This document shows, piece by piece, positions 1 through 5,996 of a DNA stretch of 6,751 nucleotides. The stretch covers positions 1 to 6,751 of the forward strand of contig JAUYLR010000089.1 in assembly GCA_030698935.1 (NCBI GenBank), read 5' to 3'. Each line of letters opens with the position of its first letter. The first letter of the stretch is position 1. Both the position numbers and the translations under genes were made by a program. This DNA comes from a bacterium (lineage in GTDB: Bacteria; Patescibacteriota; Minisyncoccia; Phycocordibacterales; UBA2100). The notes under the pieces were generated by a model that saw only the letters and a list, made by a program, of their open reading frames with translations, did no database searches and was not told the DNA's origin.

Positions 1-630
1 AAGCGCGCCGCCCGGTGGGGGATTCGCTCTCGTCTTCGTTTTAATCTTCGCGACGGTCGCGCTTATTTGCGCGCGTATGTTTGCAAAAAAGCCGCCTGCC
101 TGCGCCGCGAGCGCGGCAGGCAGGCCGTTTGTTTTTTGGGGCCCGCCTGCGTGCTGCGCGCGGGCATGCGCGATGGTTTGCCGTATTTCATCCGACAGCG
201 GAGGAGGCGCTCCTTTCTCGGGCGGACTCGTTTTCGTAAATATTTTTTTAAAGAATGCGGCAAGACGAATAGCAAGCGCGCGCTCAATCTCGGCAAGCTT
301 TTCAAAAAAGTGAATGGGCTTTTCATTTGGTTTTACCGGTATGGGGTCCACCAATAAACTGCCAAGCACGAGTCCAAACCCTAAAAGCCCCGCAAAGCCG
401 ACAAAGCGCTCCACCAATACGAGCTGTTCCGCGGCAAGCACGACCGTCGGCACCGCCTCAAGAAACGCCCAGATGGTGAGCATAAAAAAGCCGCCTGCCC
501 GCGCGAATGTTTTTATCTGGCGGTCCAGAAACCATCCGTCAAGATAAATCCAGCACGCGGTAATCATCCAAAAGGCAATGAACACCTGGATGACATAATC
601 AATGTTTTGAGCCCAAAATTGTTCCCACAT
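1..630 (-). CDS. Membrane protein, N-terminal part (runs off left edge)
   Basis: Reading from the ATG at 630 on the minus strand gives 210 codons with no stop before the window edge, so the C-terminus is missing. An in-frame TAA three codons upstream makes this the first possible start. The protein begins MWEQFWAQN and has three hydrophobic stretches, at about residues 12-30 (rich in W, I, F), 46-66 and 76-94, consistent with three membrane helices. A VDPIPVKP motif follows at about 94-101, then a charged segment with a likely amphipathic helix (about 105-125). Beyond residue 130 the chain is Ala/Pro/Gly/Lys-rich and low in complexity, and contains a palindromic repeat. I do not recognise a family or a catalytic motif. 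It lies downstream of the giant surface-protein gene on the same strand, 111 bases away, so co-transcription is possible, but an extended -10 box in the gap suggests its own promoter. The reading frame is well supported; the function is unknown. Confidence 0.8.
   Translation of the reverse strand, partial: MWEQFWAQNIDYVIQVFIAFWMITACWIYLDGWFLDRQIKTFARAGGFFMLTIWAFLEAVPTVVLAAEQLVLVERFVGFAGLLGFGLVLGSLLVDPIPVKPNEKPIHFFEKLAEIERALAIRLAAFFKKIFTKTSPPEKGAPPPLSDEIRQTIAHARAQHAGGPQKTNGLPAALAAQAGGFFANIRAQISATVAKIKTKTRANPPPGGAL
94..125. repeat. GC-rich inverted repeat inside the membrane-protein gene
   Basis: GCCTGCCTGC at 94-103 is perfectly inverted as GCAGGCAGGC at 116-125, around a 12-base centre that is itself nearly palindromic (CGCG-AG-CGCG). 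It is read in frame and encodes an Ala/Gly-rich stretch (PAALAAQAGG) in the low-complexity tail, so it has been tolerated within coding sequence. GCCTGCC-type palindromes are, to my recollection, dispersed in some Parcubacteria genomes; that link is not shown by this window. Confidence 0.6.
484..499. repeat. 16-base direct repeat, second copy at 85-100
   Basis: AAAAAAGCCGCCTGCC occurs identically at 85-100 and 484-499, both inside the membrane-protein gene and in the same reading frame, encoding (on the minus strand) the shared residues AGGFF. The copy at 85-100 overlaps the left arm of the GC-rich inverted repeat. A 16-base exact match 399 bases apart suggests local copying or a dispersed element fragment, though the A-run and GC bias lower its weight. 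Confidence 0.5.
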
Positions 631-638
631 ACCAAATT

Positions 639-722
639 AACTTACAACTGACAACTTACAACCAACAACTTGTGATTTGTAGCCGCTCTTTGCGCAGTGT
701 TGTGAGTTTTCAGTTGTTTGTT
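639..722. repeat. Imperfect inverted repeat in the gap between the two minus-strand genes
   Basis: The segment 639-663 matches the reverse complement of 698-722 at 20 of 25 positions, with TCAGTTGT/ACAACTGA as an 8-base perfect core. The inner arm also holds a 10-base direct repeat (GTTGTAAGTT on the minus strand, twice, 4 bases apart). The loop is about 34 bases. On the minus-strand transcript it would form a stem in the leader of the membrane-protein gene, or in the 3' region of the surface-protein mRNA. No U-run follows it, so it is not a classical intrinsic terminator. The sequence is biased (mostly A, C and T on one strand), so part of the match could come from composition. Confidence 0.5.
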
Positions 723-729
723 TTATTTA

Positions 730-738
730 ATCATACCA
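730..738 (-). promoter_or_regulatory. Extended -10 promoter candidate for the membrane-protein gene
   Basis: On the minus strand TGGTATGAT gives an extended -10 (TG-n-TATGAT, five of six matches to TATAAT). No good -35 is seen 16-18 bases upstream. A start just downstream would leave a leader of about 95 bases before the ATG at 630, containing the inverted repeat. It overlaps nothing coding and lies just past the stop codon of the giant gene. Confidence 0.35.
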
Positions 739-741
739 CAA

Positions 742-3700
742 TCATAGTTGTTCTAATTTTTCCTCCAACTCTGCTTTGTTTAAAAATCCGACATATATGT
801 CTTGCAGCACCCCTCGTCTGTCTATAAAAAAGTGCTGCGGAAGGGTGAGGATGGGATACAGCCCCGTCAAGGCGCCGTCCGCGTCGGTGACACTTTGAAG
901 GACATATCCTCCTCTGCGCAGATATGTTTCTATTGTTCCCGCGGATTCCTGCAGAGACAGTAAAAGCACTGCGGTATCACTCTGCCGCTCGCGCTGTAGT
1001 TCATCAAGGATGGGGATTTGAATTTGGGCGAGCGGGGACCAGGTGGCCCACACGGAGAGAATCGTCTTTTTTCCGCGCAGATATCGGATGTCAATAATTT
1101 CTCCGGTTGGCGTCGGCAATTGAAACACCGGCGCGAGTTTTCCTAAAAGCGTCCGCGCCTCCTCGGGCGGTAGCACCGATTCTCCCGTTATTTCCGAAAC
1201 GCGGCGCATACCGAAGAAGTCAGGTAGATGCGGAAACCCGATGCGTTGTATCCCAAACAGCGACACCGGAAGAGCAATCCCGGGTTTTCTCAAAATAGGG
1301 AGTTCAAAATTAACTGTTTGATGGCTCTTCAATGTTACTATGTCGGTAAAAAATGTGCGGTAGCCATTTTTCTCTACCGTAATGTAATATTTCCCTGGCG
1401 GGAGAATAAACCGATATGAGCCGTCAGCGCCGGTTGTTTGCGGATTTGCCTGATTAAAAATATCTCCCGGCCATAGAAGGAAGTCATGTATATCGCCTGA
1501 AAACTGAAACACGGATACGCGCGCGCCGGATACGGGACTGTCGGTTTTAGCGTCAATTACGATTCCTGGGGCGGCGACCGAGAACGGGTTAAGCGTTCTC
1601 TCTGAGGTTTTGCCTGTTCCGTCCGTTGCTCGCACGGATACCGCGTAGAGACCCTCTTCTGGAAACGAAACATCTCCGAACCATAAATCAGACGGCTTGG
1701 AATAACTGAGTGGAGCACTGATATGGTCTTCCTCCGCGACACCGAGCAATTCATTCATTTTTCTTTTTGTGGGTGGGTCAATGATGCCTGTTCCGTGTAG
1801 AAGCCCCGCGGAAGTTAAAATGAAAGACGAATATTTTTCCTGAAAGCGCGCCACCCCCTCTTTGGTGCGTTCGCCGAAGTAGCCGGTTGCCAACTCCGAC
1901 GGATACACCTCCTCGTCCACGAGCAGTTGTTGAAGTTTCAGCACTTCTTCCCCACGGGAGCCAACTGCAAGGTCGGAGGCAATTCCCAGTTCGCTCTCCG
2001 CGATGGTTTCGTCGGAGAGAATTGTCGCGGCCACATCCGCGCCAAGTTTTTTAGCCAATACCTCTACGGTAGTAGCCCCGCCAACCGCGGAGATAACTAT
2101 TTTATGCGCGATATTGGTGAGCGTGGATATGGCGCCGAACGCGGCGGGTATAATGGACTGATTGCCCATGAAAAAGGCGTTTGCTCCCGTCGCGGGCGGC
2201 CTGATGTCCACAATGAGCACTTTAGTTTCTGATGTTCCCCTATTGTTTGAATTGTCTCGCACCCTGAAGAGAATTGGGTGGTTTCCTTCGCGGAGATTGG
2301 GGACTCGCGCGGAAAACTGCGCGGCGGAAGAGCCGATTCCCACTACTGTATCTGTAGGGTGCCAACTTACCCCATTGTCGGTTGAGTAAGAAATTCCGGC
2401 GATGACCCCGCCTCGGTCGCTTGCGCGTCCCCGTACGAGCGGCGAGGTGTTCTCCGTTGGGTTTTCAATAAAATCAAACAGTACTACCTCCGGAGGCAGG
2501 CTATCGCCCTCGGTTTGAAGTATCGGTACCGCGGTGACCATTTCTCCGGCGACGACTCTCGGGACCTGGGTCCCCGGCGAGCCGGGTGGGAGCGCTAGGG
2601 GTCGCGCGACTTGAATAACCGTCTGTATTTCAAGTGATTCCGTCTGGAATGACCCTTCAGAAGACTGCACTCTTTCTCCAACTGCGTTTCTGGATATTGC
2701 CGAGAAAAAGTAAACGGTATTGGGTGAGAGATTTGATACGGTTACCGAATGCTCCGTGGAAAGCGTCGTAAACTCAATTGTTAGCTGTGTGAGATTTCCC
2801 GATTCGGCGCCGAATCTGACTTGTGAAGTCGCGGGCACATCCGTCTTCCAGGCTATTTTTGCCGACGAAGGCCGCACTGCCACCGTTGCCACTTCCGAGA
2901 TAATGGGAGCGGGCGGGGGCGGCGGTTTTTCCGGTTCAGGTGGCAGCGCAGTTTTTGTGGTGAACACGCGATTTTCAAAAAATGTTCTATTACTTGTCGC
3001 GTCCTCGTCAACAATTTGGAAATTATATTCTGTTTCAGGAGTCAAGCCGGTGACAGTCACGGTATGGCTCGTAAGAAGAGTGATATTTAATTCAGTTTGC
3101 GAACCATACGCGGTTGTAGGACCATACAATACAAAAGAACGAGTCGGCTCGTCGGTAAACCAAGCGATGACAGCGGAATTCTCGTCTGTAGTAACCGCAA
3201 CGTCTGAAATAGCCGGCGGAATGATATCGCGGGGCTCCGTTTTGTCTGGCGTACCAGTTGTTAAAAATACGTTGTCTCCCGAAATAGCAAGATTTTCTGC
3301 TGAATCTCTCGATTTTACCCGATAATGATATTGTGTCGCGGAAGAAAGTCCGGTTAGAGTGACGGAATGGTCTGTTACAAATGCTCCGTCAAGCGAGGTT
3401 TGCGAGCCGTAACTTGCGGATTTGCCGTATTCTACTTGTGAGTCGGCAATTTCATTCGTTGTCCATATAATGACGGCTGACTTGTCCTCTATGTTTGTCG
3501 CGGCAATACTTGAAATCGCGGGCGGCGTTGTGTCTCCCTCACTTGTTGTTGTCTCTGAAGGGATATTTGATAAACCAGAGATATTGGGGACTTCGTCGGA
3601 TGTCTTTAACGCGAAATGATATGTCGTGTTTATGGATAGTCCGCCAACCGTAAACGCTTCGCTTGAGCCAGCGAGCTTTGGCGTTCCCTCTCCGGAGACT

Positions 3701-5175
3701 TGCGTTGCGGCACCCCAGTTTGCCTCCGTTATAGGGGATGTGGAATACCGTATGTCATAGCTTGACGCGGTGCCGCTTGTGCCATCGTCTCCCGGAGCTG
3801 TCCAGGTAAGGCGAATTGAATTTCCCGTTGGCGTACCCGCACTGAGGTTTGAAACGGCAGAGGGCGCGGTTGTGTCATCGCCCGCCACATTGGTTGTCCC
3901 GCACACTTCAGTTGAAAATGCCGACTCATTTAATACCGCGTCGCGCGCTTTTACGCGGTAACAATATTGTGTGGATGCGGAGAGTCCGGTATCAACAAAA
4001 GAAGTCCCCGACTGCCAGCTGGTGGAATCGGTCGCGCCTGAATTTCCGGATGTTTCGTCAAACCAATATGGTGTCGCGTGAATACCCGCCCCACTGTCGC
4101 TTGCGGTGCCCGCGTTTGCGGTGAGTTGCGTGTCTGAATTCGCGTTGACCGATGAGATGCTTACGGATGTTGGCGCCGTGGAGTCAATGCCCGTGTTGAG
4201 CGCGCCTGAAGCAGAAGCGGTGGCGTTTGTAGGGCTTGCGCCGCCTGAATCGTTATCCGCAGAAACACTCCACGCCGTTTGCGCTTCATCAACTGCGGCA
4301 GTATCCGCAGTTACGGTAAACGCGGCAGAGCCGCCAGCAGAAATACTTCCGCCGGTAAAGGTAATGGCTTCAGCAGTAACTGCCGCGCTCCATCCGGAGG
4401 CGACTCCGGCGGTAAGCGTGTAATTTGAAGAAGGGCGGGTAATTTTTATCCACTGGATGGCCGAGGCGGAGCTGGAGTCGTTATTGACTGTAACGGCAAA
4501 ATTTTTCCCCGTACTGCCTCCTTTTACCCAACTTGTATCTACGGAGGCGGTTGCAATTATAGGTGTGGTATAGGTGATTGTTGCTGAAATTTGGCTTATT
4601 CGGGTTTCTTTTCCCGAAGTGCCGGTGATTGAGATGCCGATTTCCAAGTCCGTGCTTGCTGTTTTAGTTATGGAGAGTCCGCTGTGGTTCTGGGTTGTCT
4701 CTTGATACGCATCATCGATTGAATCAACGGCAGTGCCGGAATTTGTACATGCTCCATCAGTACAGCGGCGGGTCTGAAAACTATTACTGTTGCCGCCGCC
4801 CTTCTTTTTTTGCGCGTAACAGGCGGTAATTGAAATTGAACTAATGACGGCGTTATTCGGAATACCGGACTCATCAATGTCAAATGTTTGGTTTTCTCCG
4901 CTTGCGGCTCCTTCAATATATGAGGTGTTTCCGTCACAGCTTCCCCCCTCGTCTACTTCAAGGTAGCACTCTGCTTGATTACATTGTGTTCCGGAGGTGT
5001 TTTTCCATCCCGCGCTGTCATTGCCACCGTCTGCCGCAGGGCGCAGTGTGGATGTGGTGTCCGCAAATGCTAACGGGTACAATGACAAGGCACCCACCAC
5101 AAGCGTACCCACAAGTATAAAAAAATGGAGTCGTTTCATCCCGTTCCAAATAGGGCGCGGGCGCCAAAAGCCCAT
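742..5175 (-). CDS. Giant secreted multidomain surface protein (FN3/Ig, peptidoglycan-binding, cysteine-less thioredoxin-like domain)
   Basis: 1477 codons. Visible parts, with approximate residues: signal peptide 1-38 (hydrophobic core 17-37, ending LAFA); Cys-containing beta domain 40-205; Ig-like 206-330; fibronectin-III-like domains about 335-428, 437-545, 550-640, 652-740 and 758-845, the last three of the purple-acid-phosphatase N-terminal type; Pro-rich linker 745-757; Ig-like 894-993; peptidoglycan-binding 1069-1145 (GSRGEEVLKLQQLL, TGYFGERTKEGVARFQ); carboxypeptidase-regulatory-like 1203-1292; TlpA/redoxin-like 1335-1477. In the last, the usual WATWCGPC reads WATWSPLA (1376-1383), so both catalytic cysteines are gone, while the cis-Pro region LPQHFFID (1445-1452) remains. 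All eight cysteines lie between residues 65 and 425. There is no LPXTG or C-terminal membrane anchor. The likely role is cell-wall attachment or adhesion (inferred). The start is uncertain: ATG 5175 sits 6 bases after a TATTAT box, while ATG 5139 (MKRLHFF) gives a more typical short signal peptide. Confidence 0.93.
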   Translation of the reverse strand: MGFWRPRPIWNGMKRLHFFILVGTLVVGALSLYPLAFADTTSTLRPAADGGNDSAGWKNTSGTQCNQAECYLEVDEGGSCDGNTSYIEGAASGENQTFDIDESGIPNNAVISSISITACYAQKKKGGGNSNSFQTRRCTDGACTNSGTAVDSIDDAYQETTQNHSGLSITKTASTDLEIGISITGTSGKETRISQISATITYTTPIIATASVDTSWVKGGSTGKNFAVTVNNDSSSASAIQWIKITRPSSNYTLTAGVASGWSAAVTAEAITFTGGSISAGGSAAFTVTADTAAVDEAQTAWSVSADNDSGGASPTNATASASGALNTGIDSTAPTSVSISSVNANSDTQLTANAGTASDSGAGIHATPYWFDETSGNSGATDSTSWQSGTSFVDTGLSASTQYCYRVKARDAVLNESAFSTEVCGTTNVAGDDTTAPSAVSNLSAGTPTGNSIRLTWTAPGDDGTSGTASSYDIRYSTSPITEANWGAATQVSGEGTPKLAGSSEAFTVGGLSINTTYHFALKTSDEVPNISGLSNIPSETTTSEGDTTPPAISSIAATNIEDKSAVIIWTTNEIADSQVEYGKSASYGSQTSLDGAFVTDHSVTLTGLSSATQYHYRVKSRDSAENLAISGDNVFLTTGTPDKTEPRDIIPPAISDVAVTTDENSAVIAWFTDEPTRSFVLYGPTTAYGSQTELNITLLTSHTVTVTGLTPETEYNFQIVDEDATSNRTFFENRVFTTKTALPPEPEKPPPPPAPIISEVATVAVRPSSAKIAWKTDVPATSQVRFGAESGNLTQLTIEFTTLSTEHSVTVSNLSPNTVYFFSAISRNAVGERVQSSEGSFQTESLEIQTVIQVARPLALPPGSPGTQVPRVVAGEMVTAVPILQTEGDSLPPEVVLFDFIENPTENTSPLVRGRASDRGGVIAGISYSTDNGVSWHPTDTVVGIGSSAAQFSARVPNLREGNHPILFRVRDNSNNRGTSETKVLIVDIRPPATGANAFFMGNQSIIPAAFGAISTLTNIAHKIVISAVGGATTVEVLAKKLGADVAATILSDETIAESELGIASDLAVGSRGEEVLKLQQLLVDEEVYPSELATGYFGERTKEGVARFQEKYSSFILTSAGLLHGTGIIDPPTKRKMNELLGVAEEDHISAPLSYSKPSDLWFGDVSFPEEGLYAVSVRATDGTGKTSERTLNPFSVAAPGIVIDAKTDSPVSGARVSVFQFSGDIHDFLLWPGDIFNQANPQTTGADGSYRFILPPGKYYITVEKNGYRTFFTDIVTLKSHQTVNFELPILRKPGIALPVSLFGIQRIGFPHLPDFFGMRRVSEITGESVLPPEEARTLLGKLAPVFQLPTPTGEIIDIRYLRGKKTILSVWATWSPLAQIQIPILDELQRERQSDTAVLLLSLQESAGTIETYLRRGGYVLQSVTDADGALTGLYPILTLPQHFFIDRRGVLQDIYVGFLNKAELEEKLEQL

Positions 5176-5261
5176 CTGCCTATAATATTATGTGTAATGC
5201 TTAATTTAAGTACGTATATCATATATGTTGATTCGCGCCCGCGATTTGGAACGGGACTCAT
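5136..5261 (-). CDS. Possible 41-codon leader ORF before the surface-protein gene
   Basis: On the minus strand an ATG at 5261 opens a 41-codon frame (MSPVPNRGRE... ending LFGTG) whose TGA overlaps the internal ATG at 5139 of the surface protein as ATGA, an arrangement typical of translational coupling. A TGATATAAT box lies 7 bases before its ATG. Against it: it has no family I recognise, its two ends are encoded by the arms of the inverted repeat, and it overlaps the longer form of the surface protein in another frame. It may be only a transcribed leader. Confidence 0.2.
   Translation of the reverse strand: MSPVPNRGRESTYMIYVLKLSITHNIIGRWAFGARALFGTG
5139..5256. repeat. Inverted repeat bracketing the surface-protein promoter region
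   Basis: The 13-mer ATTTGGAACGGGA is present on the plus strand at 5244-5256 and, inverted, at 5139-5151. The 9-mer GCGCCCGCG next to it (5235-5243) is also present inverted at 5156-5164, where 4 extra bases separate it from the 13-mer. The 70-base spacer is AT-rich, with a perfect palindrome CTTAA-T-TTAAG (5200-5210) and TATA-type boxes. The left arm is coding if the surface protein starts at 5175. This could be a regulator site, the ends of a small inverted element, or a local inverted duplication. Confidence 0.6.
5182..5187 (-). promoter_or_regulatory. -10 box candidate just before the surface-protein start
   Basis: TATTAT on the minus strand (five of six matches to TATAAT) ends exactly 6 bases before the ATG at 5175, the same spacing seen at the two best plus-strand promoters here. 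Transcription would then begin at or next to the start codon (leaderless). There is no TG extension and the -35 region (around 5205-5210, CTTAAA) is poor, so this rests mainly on the spacing. Confidence 0.35.
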
Positions 5262-5268
5262 CGTATGT

Positions 5269-5277
5269 ATTATATCA
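5269..5277 (-). promoter_or_regulatory. Extended -10 promoter (minus strand) upstream of the surface-protein gene
   Basis: TGATATAAT on the minus strand is a perfect TATAAT with a TG extension, identical in sequence to the box in front of the last gene on the plus strand. No clear -35 is seen (CACACA-like sequence at the right distance). Transcription would start near 5261-5262 and run towards the surface-protein gene, with a leader of about 85-120 bases depending on the start codon. Confidence 0.5.
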
Positions 5278-5459
5278 AGGACGCGGAGTATTGTGTGTTT
5301 TGTTCTCCACAAGGTAGTAGAAATGCGTGACCGAAAACAGGCACGAGCGGTTGAAACGTATCGTGTATTTGAAACAAGCCCATAGTATCTTTGCGCAAGA
5401 AATACCCTTTGTCGCCAAAAGTGACTTCACGCATTTTCACTACCCTGTCCACATCCGTA
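5278..5459. other. Intergenic stretch with no certain gene
   Basis: Between the divergent promoters I see no RNA gene or recognised protein. Several short frames overlap: plus strand 5265-5330 (22-codon frame, ATG), plus 5327-5557 (GTG start, runs into the first receiver gene), and minus 5270-5434 (ATG, MREVTFGDKGYF..., extendable to a TTG at 5476). The minus frame has plausible codon use and its stop overlaps the TGATATAAT box, but none has a recognisable family, so none is called as a gene. The stretch could also be a long regulatory region or decayed coding sequence. Confidence 0.4.
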
Positions 5460-5487
5460 TTGTCGCTTATGGACAAGATGATATACT
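5460..5487 (+). promoter_or_regulatory. Promoter of the receiver genes (leaderless geometry)
   Basis: TTGTCG at 5460-5465 (four of six matches to TTGACA) is followed after 16 bases by TATACT at 5482-5487 (five of six), with a TG extension at 5479-5480. The ATG at 5494 comes 6 bases after the -10, so the expected transcription start coincides with the start codon. No Shine-Dalgarno sequence is present. Confidence 0.6.
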
Positions 5488-5493
5488 GCTAGT

Positions 5494-5871
5494 ATGGCTG
5501 AAATGGCAAAAAAAATTCTCATCATTGAAGATGATTTGGGATTGGCGCGGATATTGAGCGATATATTGACTAAAGAACAATTTGCCGTGTCCATTGCTAA
5601 AGACGGGGAAGAGGGGCTCGAGAAGGCATTCAGAGAATCTCCTGATTTGATATTTCTTGATATACAGCTGCCCCGCATGCGTGGCACGGTATTTTTGGAA
5701 CAATTAAGAAAAGACAAGCGTGGCACGAAAATACCTGTCATTGTGCTCTCTAATTTAGATGACATTGACACAGTGAGCAAAACGCTTGAAGGGAATGTAA
5801 TGCATTTTTTTGTCAAGGCAGACATGAATCTTTCTGATTTGGTGAATAAGACGAAAGAATTACTTGGCTAA
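5494..5871 (+). CDS. Single-domain response regulator (CheY-like receiver)
   Basis: 125 residues, almost exactly one receiver domain with no output domain. Strand beta-1 (KKILIIEDD) carries the acidic pocket E12, D13, D14. D56 in LIFLD is the expected phospho-acceptor, S86 takes the conserved Ser/Thr place at the end of beta-4 (VIVLSNL), and K108 (FFVKAD) is the conserved lysine. All residues needed for phosphorylation are therefore present. It should accept phosphate from a histidine kinase and act by binding a partner protein in the cytoplasm; neither the kinase nor the partner is in this window. The start at 5494 fits the promoter spacing; a second ATG at 5503 would remove three residues. 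It is the first of a row of receivers: a broken one begins 11 bases after its stop and an intact one follows at 5989, probably in one transcript. It is clearly related to the second receiver but not a recent duplicate. Confidence 0.93.
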   Translation: MAEMAKKILIIEDDLGLARILSDILTKEQFAVSIAKDGEEGLEKAFRESPDLIFLDIQLPRMRGTVFLEQLRKDKRGTKIPVIVLSNLDDIDTVSKTLEGNVMHFFVKADMNLSDLVNKTKELLG

Positions 5872-5882
5872 TTCGCTACTAT

Positions 5883-5996
5883 ATGACTCCACAAAAAAAA
5901 ATTCTCATTATTGACGACCCCAGTAGTAAAGCGCGCGGCGCTTACTACGGGGCGAGAAGTGGTGTTTCTGCCGTAATTCTCATTAATTATGTCTAA
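5883..5996 (+). pseudogene. Remnant of a third receiver gene, interrupted by a palindrome
   Basis: An ATG at 5883, 11 bases after the stop of the first receiver, starts MTPQKKILIIDD, an unmistakable receiver beta-1 strand with its acidic pair at residues 11-12, comparable to KKILIIEDD and KKILIVDDN in its neighbours. From codon 13 the similarity stops abruptly: the reading enters the palindrome at 5918-5952 and then unrelated sequence, ending at a TAA (5994-5996) that overlaps the start of the next receiver. The 37-residue product lacks the phospho-acceptor Asp, the Ser/Thr and the Lys, so it cannot work as a receiver. Likely origins are insertion of the palindrome with loss of the rest of the gene, or a partial duplication of a neighbour. 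The frame is still open, so a short peptide could be made. Confidence 0.65.
5918..5952. repeat. GC-rich palindrome inside the broken receiver
   Basis: CCCC-a-GTAGTAA-a-GCGC (5918-5934), loop GCG (5935-5937), and GCGC-TTACTAC-GGGG (5938-5952) form a stem of 15 pairs with two single-A bulges and a 3-base loop. No T-run follows, so it is not a standard terminator. It lies exactly where receiver similarity is lost. Its outer stem (GACCCC, GTAGTA; ACTACGGGG) resembles the outer stem of the larger palindrome at 6410-6494, which suggests the same repeat family. Confidence 0.75.

Noticed and set aside
67..357. Arg/Cys-rich open frames on the plus strand
   Set aside because: Shadow of the GC-rich tail of the minus-strand membrane-protein gene, which has a convincing membrane-protein translation through the same region.
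2720..3325. 201-codon open frame on the plus strand
   Set aside because: It lies fully opposite the fibronectin-domain part of the giant gene, is rich in Val/Ser as expected from the antisense of Thr/Asn/Glu codons, and has no recognisable domain.
548..3552. CRISPR-like or tandem DNA repeats in the giant gene
   Set aside because: The fibronectin-like domains repeat at protein level only; I see no evenly spaced identical DNA units.
4106..4423. 105-codon open frame on the plus strand
   Set aside because: Antisense shadow of an Ala/Ser/Thr-rich Ig-like domain; low complexity and no promoter.
5327..5557. Plus-strand frame (GTG start) running into the first receiver
   Set aside because: It covers the receiver promoter, overlaps the receiver gene out of frame by 64 bases and shows no known family.
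5427..5825. 132-codon minus-strand frame opposite the first receiver
   Set aside because: The plus-strand frame is an unmistakable receiver with all active-site residues, so this is a shadow.
5918..5952. Intrinsic terminator after the first receiver
   Set aside because: The stem is strong but no T-run follows, and the next receiver continues on the same strand without a good promoter of its own.
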